NCBI RefSeq assembly: GCF_008369295.1
Contig: NZ_VOBG01000035.1
Location: forward strand, 1 to 49,894
From: Pseudomonas sp. ANT_H4
Lineage (GTDB): Bacteria > Pseudomonadota > Gammaproteobacteria > Pseudomonadales > Pseudomonadaceae
DNA length: 49,894 nucleotides
Direction: 5' to 3'
The notes under the pieces were generated by a model. That model was not told the DNA's origin. It saw only the letters and a program-made list of their open reading frames with translations, and did no database searches. Shown here piece by piece: positions 1 through 8,615 of this stretch. Position numbers and translations under genes: made by a program. Within the stretch, counting starts at the first letter, position 1. The number at the start of each line of letters is the position of its first letter.

Positions 1-2
1 GC

Positions 3-152
3 CTGTCGCAGATTGGCTTGAAGGAAGAGTATCCAGGGACCACGAATCCATTCCCATGGATGAGCGAGATCATGGACTTGAAGAAAGAGAAGAATTTCTT
101 TGAGACTCGGGTTATTGAGTATCAGACGGGTGGCGCGCTTAGCTGGGATTGA
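3..152 (+). CDS. nrdB: Ribonucleotide reductase beta subunit, C-terminal fragment
   Basis: This is the last 49 codons of a gene that begins outside the window. The frame reads LSQIGLKEEYPG... and ends ...EYQTGGALSWD before TGA. That is the characteristic tail of class Ia ribonucleotide reductase small subunit (R2), the diiron-tyrosyl radical protein that works with NrdA to make deoxyribonucleotides. The conserved FPWMSEIMDLKKEKNFFETR stretch is typical of the long proteobacterial R2. The flexible C-terminal tail is the part of R2 that docks onto R1. Family assignment rests on the tail alone, but it is distinctive. Confidence 0.9.
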   Translation: MSQIGLKEEYPGTTNPFPWMSEIMDLKKEKNFFETRVIEYQTGGALSWD

Positions 153-163
153 TCGAGACCTAG

Positions 164-220
164 TGTGGGAGCTTGCTGATACACCGAGTCGCCTGCATCG
201 CAGGCACTCCAGCTCCCACA
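164..220. repeat. REP-type inverted repeat
   Basis: TGTGGGAGC at 164-172 faces GCTCCCACA at 212-220, with further complementarity inside (GCCTGCATCGCAGGC at 191-205). It sits between the nrdB stop and the DUF1289 gene. GTGGGAGC/GCTCCCAC ends are typical of intergenic REP/REPIN elements in fluorescent pseudomonads. It may also act as an mRNA 3'-end stabiliser for nrdB (inference). Confidence 0.7.
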
Positions 221-279
221 TTGATCCTGTTTTCGAACCCGATTCCGATGCCCTCAAAAATCCCGCAAAACAGCTATTT

Positions 280-768
280 ATGCCCAATCAAACCATCAAG
301 ACACCCTGCGTCGGCCTGTGCTCCACCGTTTACGGGGACCTGGTCTGCCGGGGCTGTAAGCGTTATCACCATGAAGTCATTCAATGGAATGGCTACAGCG
401 GTGAAGAGAAGCAAGCCGTGTGGCTGCGCCTCGAACAATTGCTGGTGCAGGTCATGACCAGCAAGCTTGAGGTATTCGATGCACCCCGCCTGCGTCAGCA
501 ACTGGAAGACCGCAAGATTCGTTTTATGCCGCAGCAGTCACCGTATTGCTGGGCGTATCAGTTGATTGCCCGGGGCGCACGGGTGATTTCGAAGTTGGAT
601 GCTTATGGGCTGGCGTTGCTGCCGGAGTTTCGTGAGCGCAACCTGACTGATCTGCGGGATGCCATTGATCGAGAGTTTTTCCTGCTTTCCGAAGCACACT
701 ATCAGCGCTACATCGCGCCTGGGTTTCTCAGGGAGGCGTTTGGTGCGCCGTTGATAGCCAGTATCTAA
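280..768 (+). CDS. DUF1289 domain-containing protein
   Basis: A 162-aa protein starting MPNQTIKTPCVGLC. The N-terminal third carries the DUF1289 signature: four cysteines in TPCVGLCSTVYGDLVCRGCKR (residues about 8-28), followed by a WNGY motif, which looks like a small metal-binding or Cys-cluster domain. The remaining ~110 residues (roughly 50-162) have no motif I recognise. The frame is open further upstream to about position 100, but that part overlaps the REP element and the end of nrdB. The ATG at 280 directly precedes the conserved domain, so it is preferred. The ribosome-binding site is weak. Position just after nrdB is common in Pseudomonas. The biochemical function is unknown. Confidence 0.82.
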   Translation: MPNQTIKTPCVGLCSTVYGDLVCRGCKRYHHEVIQWNGYSGEEKQAVWLRLEQLLVQVMTSKLEVFDAPRLRQQLEDRKIRFMPQQSPYCWAYQLIARGARVISKLDAYGLALLPEFRERNLTDLRDAIDREFFLLSEAHYQRYIAPGFLREAFGAPLIASI

Positions 769-783
769 GACGCCGCAAAACAA

Positions 784-865
784 GTGTGGCTTGCCTGCGA
801 TAGCGCAGTGTCAGTCAGCCGTTTTTCGACGGGTACACCGTCATCACAGGCAAGCCAGCTCCCAC
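784..865. repeat. REP-type inverted repeat
   Basis: GTGTGGCTTGCCTGCGATAG starting at 784 pairs with CAGGCAAGCCAGCTCCCAC at 847-865. The core arms TTGCCTG (791-797) and CAGGCAA (847-853) are perfect. It lies between two converging genes and is the common Pseudomonas REP doublet form. It could serve as a bidirectional 3'-end structure (inference). Confidence 0.75.
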
Positions 866-891
866 CTTTAATCTTCATTGTCTAGAAGATT

Positions 892-3560
892 TCAGCAGGT
901 CCAGGACGCGCCTCGCTCCGCCTGCAACCCATAACGCTCAATCGCCTGCTGGCATACCTCGCGATCCAGGCTCCCCTGCTCCGCCAATGCCGTGAGCGCT
1001 GCCAACACGATGTGATAGCGGTCCACCTCAAAGAAATCCCGCAACGCCGCACGGGTATCGCTGCGACCAAAGCCATCGGTGCCAAGCACCGTGAAAGCCG
1101 AATCCAGGTACGAAGCAATCATGTGCGGCACCGCCCGCACGTAGTCAGACACTGCAATCACCGGTGCGCCTTTGGGCAAACAGTCGGCCAAATGGCTGTG
1201 GCGTGGTGCTTGCCCAGGATGCAGACGGTTCCAGCGTTCCACCTCCCGTGCTTCCCGCGCCAGTTCGCTGAAACTGGTGACGCTGTACACCTCGCTTTGC
1301 ACCTGCCAATCGTCCGCCAGCAATTGCGCAGCGGCCTGGGCTTCGCGCACCAGCGTACCGGAGCCGAGCAGGCGTACCTTGCCGCTGGCCTGTTCGCTGA
1401 GACGGTACATGCCCTTGATGATTGCCGCCTCGACACCTTCCGGCAGCGTGGGCTGCGGGTAGTTTTCGTTCATCAGGGTCACGTAGTAAAACTCATCGAT
1501 GTCGTGCTCCAGCATCTGGCGCATGCCATGGTCGAGGATCACCGCAAATTCGCCGGCAAACGCCGGGTCATAGGCCCGGCAGTTGGGCACGGTAGCGGCG
1601 GTCAGGTGGCTGCTGCCGTCCTGGTGCTGCAAGCCCTCGCCGCCCAGGGTGGTACGGCCCGCCGTGGCGCCCAGCAGGAAGCCACGGGCGCGCTGGTCGG
1701 CAGCGGCCCAGATCAAATCGCCGACCCGCTGGAAGCCGAACATCGAGTAATAAATATAAAACGGCAGCATGCGCAAACCGTGCACCGAATAGCTGGTGGC
1801 CGCCGCGACCCAAGAGCTGATGGCGCTGGCTTCACTGATGCCTTCTTCGAGGATTTGCCCGTCGGTGGCTTCGCGGTAGCTGAGGATCGAGCCGATGTCT
1901 TCCGGCTCGTAACGCTGGCCGACGCTGGAGTAAATGCCGATCTGCTTGAACAGGTTGGCCATGCCGAAGGTCCGCGCTTCGTCCGCCACAATCGGCACGA
2001 TGCGTGGCCCGAGGGCCTTGTCCTTGAGCAGGTTGCTGAGCATCCGCACAAAGGCCATGGTGGTGGACATTTCCTTGCCGCCCGCCTGGGTTGCGAAGCC
2101 TGCATAGCCTGCCATCGGTGGCACGCCTACAGGCTCCGCTTGCTGGACGCGGCCAGGTACATAACCGCCCAAGGCAGCACGGCGCTGGTGCAGATAGCGC
2201 ATTTCGGCGCTGTCATCAGCCGGTTTATAGAAGCTCAGGGACTCAGCCTGCTCGTCCGACAGCGGCAACTGGAAGCGATTGCGAAAGGCGATCAAGGCAT
2301 CACGGTCGAGTTTTTTCTGCTGGTGAGTGGTCATCTTGCCCTGACCCGCCTCGCCCATGCCGAAGCCCTTTTTGGTCTGCGCCAGGATCACCGTCGGGCG
2401 GCCTTTTACCAAGCGCGCAGCGTGGTAAGCGGCATGGATTTTCACCCTATCGTGGCCCCCGCGCTTGAGGTGGTCGATCTGCTCGTCACTCAAGCCTTCT
2501 ACCAATTTGGCCAGGGCTTCGCTTTGGCCGAAGAAATGCTCGCGGTTGTAGGCGCCGTCCTTGGCGGCAAAGGTCTGAAATTGTCCGTCCACGGTCTGGG
2601 ACAGGGTGCGCACCAGCGAGCCATCCGCATCGCGCGCCAGCAAGCCTTCCCAGTCCGAGCCCCACACCAGCTTGATCACGTTCCAGCCGGCGCCGGCAAA
2701 CAACGCTTCCAGCTCGTCGATGATTCGGCCATTGCCGCGCACCGGGCCGTCGAGGCGTTGCAAGTTGCAATTGACCACCCAGGTCAGGTTATCCAGGCCT
2801 TCCCGGGCGGCCAGGGTCAGCGCTGACATGCTTTCCGGCTCGTCCATTTCGCCGTCGCCGAAGACGCCCCAGACGTGGCGGTCAGTGGTGTCCTGCAAGC
2901 CGCGATGCTGCAGATAACGCATAAACCGCGCCTGGAAGATCGAGCTGATGGGCCCAATGCCCATGGAGCCAGTGGGAAATTGCCAGAAGTCCGGCATCAG
3001 CCACGGATGGGGGTAGCTGGACAACCCTCGGGCACCGACCTTGAGTGCGCCGATTTCCTGGCGATAGTGCTCAAGATCGGCTTCGTTCAAGCGGCCTTCA
3101 AGGAAGGCCCTGGCGTAAATGCCGGGAGCAGAATGGGGCTGGTAGAACACCAGGTCGCCGCCAAAGTTGTCATTACGGGCGCGGAAGAAATGATTGAAAC
3201 CCACCTCGAACAAATCCGCGGCACTGGCGTAGCTGGCGATATGACCGCCCAACTCGCCATAGGCCTGGTTGGCCCGTACCACCATGGCCAGGGCATTCCA
3301 GCGCACCACCGAGGCGAGCCGTTCTTCGGTGGCCAGGTCGCCTGGGAAACGCGCTTGCTGGTCCACGGCGATGCTGTTGATGTAGGGCGTGCCGTGACGC
3401 GGCTTCCAGGCGATGGTGGGAGTGCCGCCGGCATGTCGAGGATCTCCCTGGCTCGCGCGGGCCCGGCGTTGGCTACCAGCGACGCCAGGGCGTCACGCCA
3501 TTCGGCCAGCTCTTGCTGGTCTGTCGCTGTCTGACTCACTGCACTCGCGAAACCGTTCAT
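892..3560 (-). CDS. Homodimeric-type pyruvate/2-oxobutyrate dehydrogenase E1 (AceE/MdeB family), frameshifted
   Basis: E1 component of a 2-oxoacid dehydrogenase complex: thiamine-diphosphate-dependent decarboxylation of pyruvate (or 2-oxobutyrate in the MdeB branch). The long frame (892-3366) covers nearly the whole enzyme. It has SVVRWNALAMVVRAN, the ThDP motif GDGEMDEPES, the active-site loop GFGMGEAGQGKMTTHQQ and the C-terminal FGRSDTRAALRDFFEVD. The true start is the ATG at 3560 (MNGFASAVSQ), with GGAGG 7-8 bases upstream, but it is in another frame. A shift between about 3415 and 3434 separates the two parts. One extra C in the coding strand (G on the given strand at 3418-3420) would restore ...DMPAALPTIAWKPRHGTPYI. 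The result would be 889 aa, normal for the family. No aceF lies beside it, so this is probably the second E1 copy (MdeB-like), not the main AceE. As written, translation could only restart at the GTG at 3366. Confidence 0.85.
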
Positions 3561-3751
3561 GGGCTACCTCCAGGCTTTTTTCCAGTTTATGTCGGCGCCA
3601 GAGGATTTTTTGACTGTTATAGGCCGATCAAGCACATTTTTTGAGCATGAATAACTGCCAAACCCAGCATTACGAGCACGTTGTGCTGCAACCCCCTTAA
3701 ACCCCGCAATTGTGTTTAAAATGCCGCCCGCTCAATGACCGACGCTGCCCG

Positions 3752-4690
3752 ATGAACCCAGACGCACTCGCCACCCTCAACGCCCATTTGCTCACCGCCC
3801 TGCAAACCGCCCCCACGGAGACTCGGCGCCTGTTCCACGGCCGTGGTCGTTGCTGGCCGGGCTTGGAACAGTTGACCGTGGACTGGCTGCAAGGCGTGGT
3901 GCTGGTGTCGCTGTTCAAGGAGCCCGAGGCGACAGAGCTGGCAGCCTTGAAACAGCTGTTGACGCACATCACCGCGTCCAGCCAATGGCAGCAGTCCGGT
4001 GCCCATACCCTGGCTCTGCAACACCGCTACCTGCCGCAAAGCACCACCGAGTGGCTGCTGGGGGAGATCGTCGACGAGTTGACCCTCACCGAGGGCGGCC
4101 TGCGCTATCTCATCGACCTGGGCAAAAAGCAGAACAGCGGTCTGTTTCTCGACATGCGCTATGGCCGTAACTGGGTCCGCGAGCATGCCCAGGGCCTGCG
4201 GGTGTTGAACCTGTTTGCCTACACCTGCGGTTTTTCCGTGGCGGCCATCGAAGGTGGGGCCACCCATGTGGTCAACCTGGACATGGCCCGTGGCGCCCTG
4301 AGCCGAGGTCGCGACAATCATCGGCTCAATGGCCATGACTTGGATAAAGTCAGCTTTCTGGGACATGACCTGTTCAAGTCCTGGGCCAAGGTCACCAGCA
4401 GCGGCCCTTATGAGCTGGTGATCATCGATCCGCCGTCCTTTCAAAAGGGCAGTTTTTTGCTGACCAAGGACTACCAGCGCGTCTTGCGCCGCCTGCCAGA
4501 CTTGCTCACGCCAAAGGGCACGGTGCTGGCGTGCATGAATGATCCGGCGTTTGGCGAAGATTTCCTGATCGACGGCGTAACCCGCGAAGCACCCAGCCTG
4601 CGTTTTGAGCAACGGCTGGAAAACCCGCCGGAATTCCCTGATATCGATCCACAAAGCGGCCTGAAGGCGCTGGTCTTTCGTCAAGGCTGA
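3752..4690 (+). CDS. Class I SAM-dependent methyltransferase (RlmI/RlmK-like)
   Basis: A 312-aa protein with a C-terminal Rossmann methyltransferase domain. Motif I region LNLFAYTCGFSVAAIEGGA (SAM binding), motif II VNLDMARGALSRGRDN and the catalytic-type IIDPPSFQKGSF are all visible. The DPPSF motif places it with the rRNA m5C/m2G-type large-subunit methyltransferases (PF10672-like). The N-terminal ~120 residues contain no PUA domain that I can recognise, so it is not a full RlmI. ATG at 3752 (MNPDALATLN) was chosen because the upstream in-frame codons look non-coding. It is transcribed away from the E1 gene across a ~190-base divergent gap. The RNA substrate is unknown. Confidence 0.82.
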   Translation: MNPDALATLNAHLLTALQTAPTETRRLFHGRGRCWPGLEQLTVDWLQGVVLVSLFKEPEATELAALKQLLTHITASSQWQQSGAHTLALQHRYLPQSTTEWLLGEIVDELTLTEGGLRYLIDLGKKQNSGLFLDMRYGRNWVREHAQGLRVLNLFAYTCGFSVAAIEGGATHVVNLDMARGALSRGRDNHRLNGHDLDKVSFLGHDLFKSWAKVTSSGPYELVIIDPPSFQKGSFLLTKDYQRVLRRLPDLLTPKGTVLACMNDPAFGEDFLIDGVTREAPSLRFEQRLENPPEFPDIDPQSGLKALVFRQG

Positions 4691-4840
4691 TGTCATATCG
4701 CCCAGCGCTTGCTACGCTAACCCTTACGCCGGGTGGTGAACCTTATTCCCTCCTTCCCGGTCGATACTTGCACCCTTTGGCCAGATTCGACGGCGTCACA
4801 CTCGTCGGCTGCCCCGTTTCACCTTCTGGAGAACGCCCCT

Positions 4841-5560
4841 GTGATATCGACCCTACATGTAGCCAGACTCAAAGCCTGGGGCGCCCACGGTTTTACCGCC
4901 ACCGGTGTGGTGCTGGCGTTTCTGGCGACCCTGGCGTTGCTGGAGAATCAGCCCAAGGCCTGCCTGCTGTGGCTGGGCCTGGCGCTGGTAGTAGATGGCG
5001 TCGACGGCTCGTTGGCGCGCCGGGTCAATGTACAGACGGTGCTGCCCAGTTTTGATGGCTCGGTGCTGGACCTGGTGATCGACTACCTGACCTACGTGTT
5101 TATCCCGGCACTGTTTATCTACCGCTACATCGACCTGCCGGACTTCACCCACCTGTTCACGGTGTCGGTGATCTTGGTCTCTTCGCTGTTCTGCTTTTGC
5201 AACGTCAACATGAAGAGCAAGGACAATTATTTCCAGGGCTTCCCCGCTGCCTGGAACGTGGTTGCGCTGTGTGTCTATATCATCGACCCGTCTGCCTGGG
5301 TGACGCTTTTTACCGTGATCGGCCTGGCGCTGTTGACCCTAACCCCGATGAAATTCCTGCACCCGTTCCGGGTCAAGCGTTTTATGCCGCTCAACATTGC
5401 GGTGACCACGGTGTGGTTGCTGTGCAGCCTATTGCTGGTGATCGACCAGCCGTACACTAATAGCCTGACCATGGGCTTGTGGCTGTTGATGTCGGCGTAC
5501 TTCCTGGGGATTTGTATCTGGCGTACGGCGGTGGAGTGGCTGGATAAGTCGCGCTCGTGA
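4841..5560 (+). CDS. pcs: Phosphatidylcholine synthase
   Basis: Integral inner-membrane enzyme that condenses CDP-diacylglycerol with choline to give phosphatidylcholine directly. The 239-aa protein carries the CDP-alcohol phosphotransferase signature as DGVDGSLAR, then 12 residues, then GSVLDLVID, with all the catalytic aspartates. The VLPSFDG...DYLTYVF context is typical of bacterial Pcs. About seven or eight hydrophobic segments span the rest. GTG at 4841 (VISTLHVARLKAW) is chosen: GGAG lies about 10 bases upstream and this gives the normal family length, whereas a start at 4733 would add a non-conserved 36-residue leader. The gene depends on exogenous choline, and no PmtA methylation gene is next to it. 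Confidence 0.9.
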   Translation: MISTLHVARLKAWGAHGFTATGVVLAFLATLALLENQPKACLLWLGLALVVDGVDGSLARRVNVQTVLPSFDGSVLDLVIDYLTYVFIPALFIYRYIDLPDFTHLFTVSVILVSSLFCFCNVNMKSKDNYFQGFPAAWNVVALCVYIIDPSAWVTLFTVIGLALLTLTPMKFLHPFRVKRFMPLNIAVTTVWLLCSLLLVIDQPYTNSLTMGLWLLMSAYFLGICIWRTAVEWLDKSRS

Positions 5561-5600
5561 TCGGCAAAATGCTGAAGAGAGTCTTGTTGTGGCGACTGTT

Positions 5601-6386
5601 TCAAAACGCCAACTTGTACCCAATCAACCCCAGCATCACCGCCAGGCAAGGGCGCAGGAGCTCGTCCGGCACCCTTCCAGACATATGGCTGCCCACGTAG
5701 ATCCCCGGCAGCGAGCCCATCAGCAGAAACCCCAGCAGATGCCAATCCATGTTGCCCATGCTCGCGTGCCCAAGGCCTGCGACCAGGGTCAGCGGCACCG
5801 CATGGGCGATTTCGGTGCCCACCAGGCGTTTGGTGGCCAGGAACGGGTACAGGATAAACAGCGCCACGGTGCCCAGGGCGCCGGCGCCGATGGAGGTTAG
5901 CGCAACCATGGTGCCGAGGATCACGCCAGTGACCACTGTCAGCCCGTTCAGGTTGCGCGAGCTCATGTGGTAGTGATCGCCGGCATGACGTTGCGCGAAG
6001 GCCAACAGCTTTTTCTTGAACAGAATCGCCATGGCCGTCAACAGCAGTACCACGCCCAACGCCTGCTTGATCACCTCGTTCATGGCGGTGGGGTCGGTGT
6101 GCAGGCTCTTGAGGAACCACAGCGTCAGCAACACTGCCGGCACGCTGCCCAGGGTCAGCCAGCCGGTGATGGTCCAGTCAATGTTCTTGTTTTTGCCGTG
6201 AACCAGCACCCCACCAGCCTTGGTGATGGCGGCGTACAGCAGGTCGGTGCCCACGGCGGTGGCTGGGTTGATACCAAACCACAACAGGATCGGCGTCATC
6301 AACGAGCCCCCGCCCACACCGGTCATACCGACGATAAATCCAACAAGCAGGCCTGCGACAACGAAACCAAAATTACCCACATCCAT
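5601..6386 (-). CDS. TauE/SafE family sulfite exporter-like permease
   Basis: A 261-aa membrane protein of the TauE/SafE (formerly DUF81) family. The first repeat begins with GFIVGMTGVGGGSLMTPIL, and the second half repeats the motif as GTMVALTSIGAGALGTVAL. This is the internal duplication expected of the family. About eight hydrophobic helices are apparent, with a His-rich cytoplasmic linker (RHAGDHYHMSS, about residues 134-144). Members export sulfite, sulfonates or related organic anions, and the substrate cannot be read from sequence. It converges with pcs across a 40-base gap. Confidence 0.88.
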   Translation of the reverse strand: MDVGNFGFVVAGLLVGFIVGMTGVGGGSLMTPILLWFGINPATAVGTDLLYAAITKAGGVLVHGKNKNIDWTITGWLTLGSVPAVLLTLWFLKSLHTDPTAMNEVIKQALGVVLLLTAMAILFKKKLLAFAQRHAGDHYHMSSRNLNGLTVVTGVILGTMVALTSIGAGALGTVALFILYPFLATKRLVGTEIAHAVPLTLVAGLGHASMGNMDWHLLGFLLMGSLPGIYVGSHMSGRVPDELLRPCLAVMLGLIGYKLAF

Positions 6387-6495
6387 TACAACTACCTACG
6401 GCCTTATAAAATACTGGCCGCAGCATAGCGATTTTTCTTATAACTACTTATATCAATACGATCTGACTTTATGCCTTTTTGTCAGCTCGATTGAT

Positions 6496-7266
6496 TCAGT
6501 CCACACGCAGACATCTATAGGCCTGGGTCTGATACGGGAAGGCCACCGTGTCGCGGCCGCGCAAGGCTGGGTGAGTCTGGATCAAGGTGTGCAGTTGCTC
6601 GGTCACCGTCGCTTTCTTGTCGGCCGGCAGCGCGGCGATAAAGCTCACTGACAGGAAGCGGTCCATGATCACCTCTTGCGGGCTGCCAACATGGGTGTAG
6701 GGGAAACAGGTCATTTGCGCTGCCGAGAAATACTCTCCGGTGAACGCCGCGCGCCACTGCCCGGTATGAAAGCGCGGAGTATCGCCCTCATAGGGCGTGA
6801 TGATCGCAGTAATGGCCGCGACCCAATCCACCGACTCATCCCGCATATTCCAGATCAGCCCCAGGCGGCCACCGGGCTTGAGCACTCGGTGGATTTCGCG
6901 CAGTGCCGCTTGCGTGGAAAACCAGTGGAAGGACTGGGCGCAGACCAGGGCGTCGGTACTGGCGTCCTCAAGTGGGATCGCTTCGGCGGTACCTGTCAAG
7001 AGATGCACATCCGGCATTCCCTTCGTCAACTGCGCGCCCATGGCTGCTACAGGCTCGACGGCAATCACTGTCGGCGCAACAGTGCTCAGCAGGCGGGTGA
7101 ACTTGCCGGTCCCGGCTCCCAGGTCGACCACCGTGGACTGCGCATTGATCTGCAGTACCTCGGTCAGCCAACCGGTCAGTTGCCGTGGATAGTCCGGTCG
7201 GCCCTGGGCGTAAGTGGCAGCCTGGGTAGAGAACCCCTGTTGAGCAGACGTGTGAACACCGGTCAT
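6496..7266 (-). CDS. Class I SAM-dependent methyltransferase (Methyltransf_11 type)
   Basis: A 256-aa soluble methyltransferase. The SAM-binding glycine motif is VVDLGAGTGKFTRLL (about residues 44-58), followed by VIAVEPVAAM and the post-motif IHRVLKPGGRLGLIWNMRD. The N-terminal FSTQAATYAQGRPDYP is typical of small-molecule or quinone-type methyltransferases of this family. ATG at 7266 is preferred because AGGAG lies 9 bases upstream; a TTG two codons earlier is less likely. It is divergent from the DUF3455 gene. The substrate is unknown. Confidence 0.82.
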   Translation of the reverse strand: MTGVHTSAQQGFSTQAATYAQGRPDYPRQLTGWLTEVLQINAQSTVVDLGAGTGKFTRLLSTVAPTVIAVEPVAAMGAQLTKGMPDVHLLTGTAEAIPLEDASTDALVCAQSFHWFSTQAALREIHRVLKPGGRLGLIWNMRDESVDWVAAITAIITPYEGDTPRFHTGQWRAAFTGEYFSAAQMTCFPYTHVGSPQEVIMDRFLSVSFIAALPADKKATVTEQLHTLIQTHPALRGRDTVAFPYQTQAYRCLRVD

Positions 7267-7463
7267 TGCCAATCACTCCTCGGGTATTACGGGGTCACAG
7301 TGTGCGGCTGCTGTTCGTCGAAGCCAAGGGCTTCACGTCGGCATGGGACTAATGTCTGCCACCGATTTATTTTTCAATCAGTGCATCCGTTTGATCTCGC
7401 GGTGAGTAGTACAGGAAGCAGCCACACCGCTGCCCAGTTGTTCACCCTTACGGAGAGAGACCG

Positions 7464-7985
7464 ATGAACGCACAATCACTGCTCTGCCTGACCTGCCTGC
7501 TCGCTGCCGCTCCGGCAGCCTTTGCCCAGACCGGGTTGCCCGACAGCATCAAGGTGCCGGACGGACACAAGGTGGCCATGGAAACCACCGGTGTTGGCGA
7601 AATCACCTACGAATGCCGCGACAAGGCCAATGCCGTCGGGCAGACCGAATGGTTCTTCGTCGGCCCCAAGGCTGTGCTCAATGACCGCAGCGGCAAGCAG
7701 GTCGGCACCTACTTCGGCCCACCAGCCACCTGGCAAGCCAAGGACGGCTCGAAAGTCACCGGCACCCAATTGGCCGTCGCGCCGTCCAGCGCCGGCAACC
7801 TGCCCTACCAATTGGTCAAGGCCAATCCGGCTGAGGGCAAGGGCGCCATGAGTGGTGTCAGCTATATCCAGCGCGTCGCGCTCAAGGGTGGCGTGGCGCC
7901 GAGCACCGAATGCACGGCGACCAATAAAGGCAAGCAGGAAGTGGTGAAGTATCAGGCGGACTACATTTTCTGGGCAGCCAATTAA
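7464..7985 (+). CDS. DUF3455 domain-containing exported protein
   Basis: A 173-aa protein with a clear signal peptide (MNAQSLLCLTCLLAAAPAAFA, cleavage before QTG). The mature part matches the DUF3455 pattern: a repeated substrate-like phrase (EITYECRDKANAVGQTEWFFVGPKA at about 45-69), GTYFGPPATWQAKDGSKVTG, and a C-terminal VKYQADYIFW ending. GGAGAGAG precedes the ATG by about 5 bases. It is immediately followed by an ECF sigma/anti-sigma pair, a neighbourhood that suggests a stress-regulated envelope protein (inference). The molecular function is not known. Confidence 0.82.
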   Translation: MNAQSLLCLTCLLAAAPAAFAQTGLPDSIKVPDGHKVAMETTGVGEITYECRDKANAVGQTEWFFVGPKAVLNDRSGKQVGTYFGPPATWQAKDGSKVTGTQLAVAPSSAGNLPYQLVKANPAEGKGAMSGVSYIQRVALKGGVAPSTECTATNKGKQEVVKYQADYIFWAAN

Positions 7986-8026
7986 TTTGCCTCGAGAGCA
8001 AAGTCATCTACGCTGCTCCGATAACA

Positions 8027-8048
8027 CCCCGGCCTTATTTGGCCGGGG
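8027..8048 (+). terminator. GC-rich hairpin after the DUF3455 gene
   Basis: A perfect 8-bp stem CCCCGGCC / GGCCGGGG with a 6-base loop (TTATTT), 42 bases after the DUF3455 stop and 16 bases before the sigma-factor start. The T-tract is poor (CTTGACCTT), so it may attenuate rather than fully terminate transcription into the sigma gene. Confidence 0.4.
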
Positions 8049-8063
8049 CTTGACCTTGTCCTG

Positions 8064-8615
8064 GTGGCCCAAACCTTGCCCGAGCACTTTTTTGACTATG
8101 AAGCCTGCCTGTTGGCATGTGCCCGAGGCGAGCAGCAGGCCTTGCATCAACTGTATGAACAGGAAAGCGCCCGCCTTCTGGGCGTGGCCCAGCGTATCGT
8201 GCGGGATAAGGCCCTGGCGGAAGACATCGTGCATGACGCCTTTATCAACATTTGGAACGGCGCCGCCGGTTTCGATCCCGTCAGAGGCTCGGCCCGTGGC
8301 TGGATCTTCAGCGTGACCCGGCACATGGCGCTCAACTTCGTACGCAACAATCACCGTGAAGTGCCGCTCAGTGCAGAGCACGAACAGACACTGACCGCCG
8401 AAGCGCCCGTCGACACCTTCGAATACCGTGCCCGCACAGGGCAGATTTACCAATGCCTGGAACATTTGGAGCCGGTCCGACGCAGCTGCGTGTTGCATGC
8501 CTATGTCGATGGTTATTCCCACAGCGAAATCGCACAGAAACTGGGCACCCCTCTGGGGACCGTCAAAGCCTGGATCAAACGTAGCCTCGCGGCACTGCGT
8601 GAGTGCATGGCATGA
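8064..8615 (+). CDS. ECF RNA polymerase sigma factor
   Basis: A 183-aa extracytoplasmic-function sigma factor. Region 2 is at about residues 22-90 (LYEQESARLLGVAQRIV, then AEDIVHDAFINIW and ARGWIFSVTRHMALNFVR). Region 4 is at about 128-180 (LEPVRRSCVLHAYVDGYSHSEIAQKLGTPLGTVKAWIKRSL, helix-turn-helix). The start is uncertain: GTG at 8064 is the only reasonable in-frame upstream codon and has no strong ribosome-binding site. Its stop overlaps the next gene (ATGA), so it is co-translated with its anti-sigma factor. It resembles the SigK/RskA type of pair. Confidence 0.86.
   Translation: MAQTLPEHFFDYEACLLACARGEQQALHQLYEQESARLLGVAQRIVRDKALAEDIVHDAFINIWNGAAGFDPVRGSARGWIFSVTRHMALNFVRNNHREVPLSAEHEQTLTAEAPVDTFEYRARTGQIYQCLEHLEPVRRSCVLHAYVDGYSHSEIAQKLGTPLGTVKAWIKRSLAALRECMA

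Noticed and set aside
1012..2826. Long open frame of 604 codons on the plus strand
   Set aside because: It is antisense to the conserved E1 dehydrogenase gene, has no recognisable family motif, and reflects codon bias of GC-rich DNA.
5275..6120. 281-codon minus-strand frame across the pcs/TauE junction
   Set aside because: Runs antisense through pcs and out of frame through the TauE/SafE gene, which is well supported by its repeated glycine motifs.
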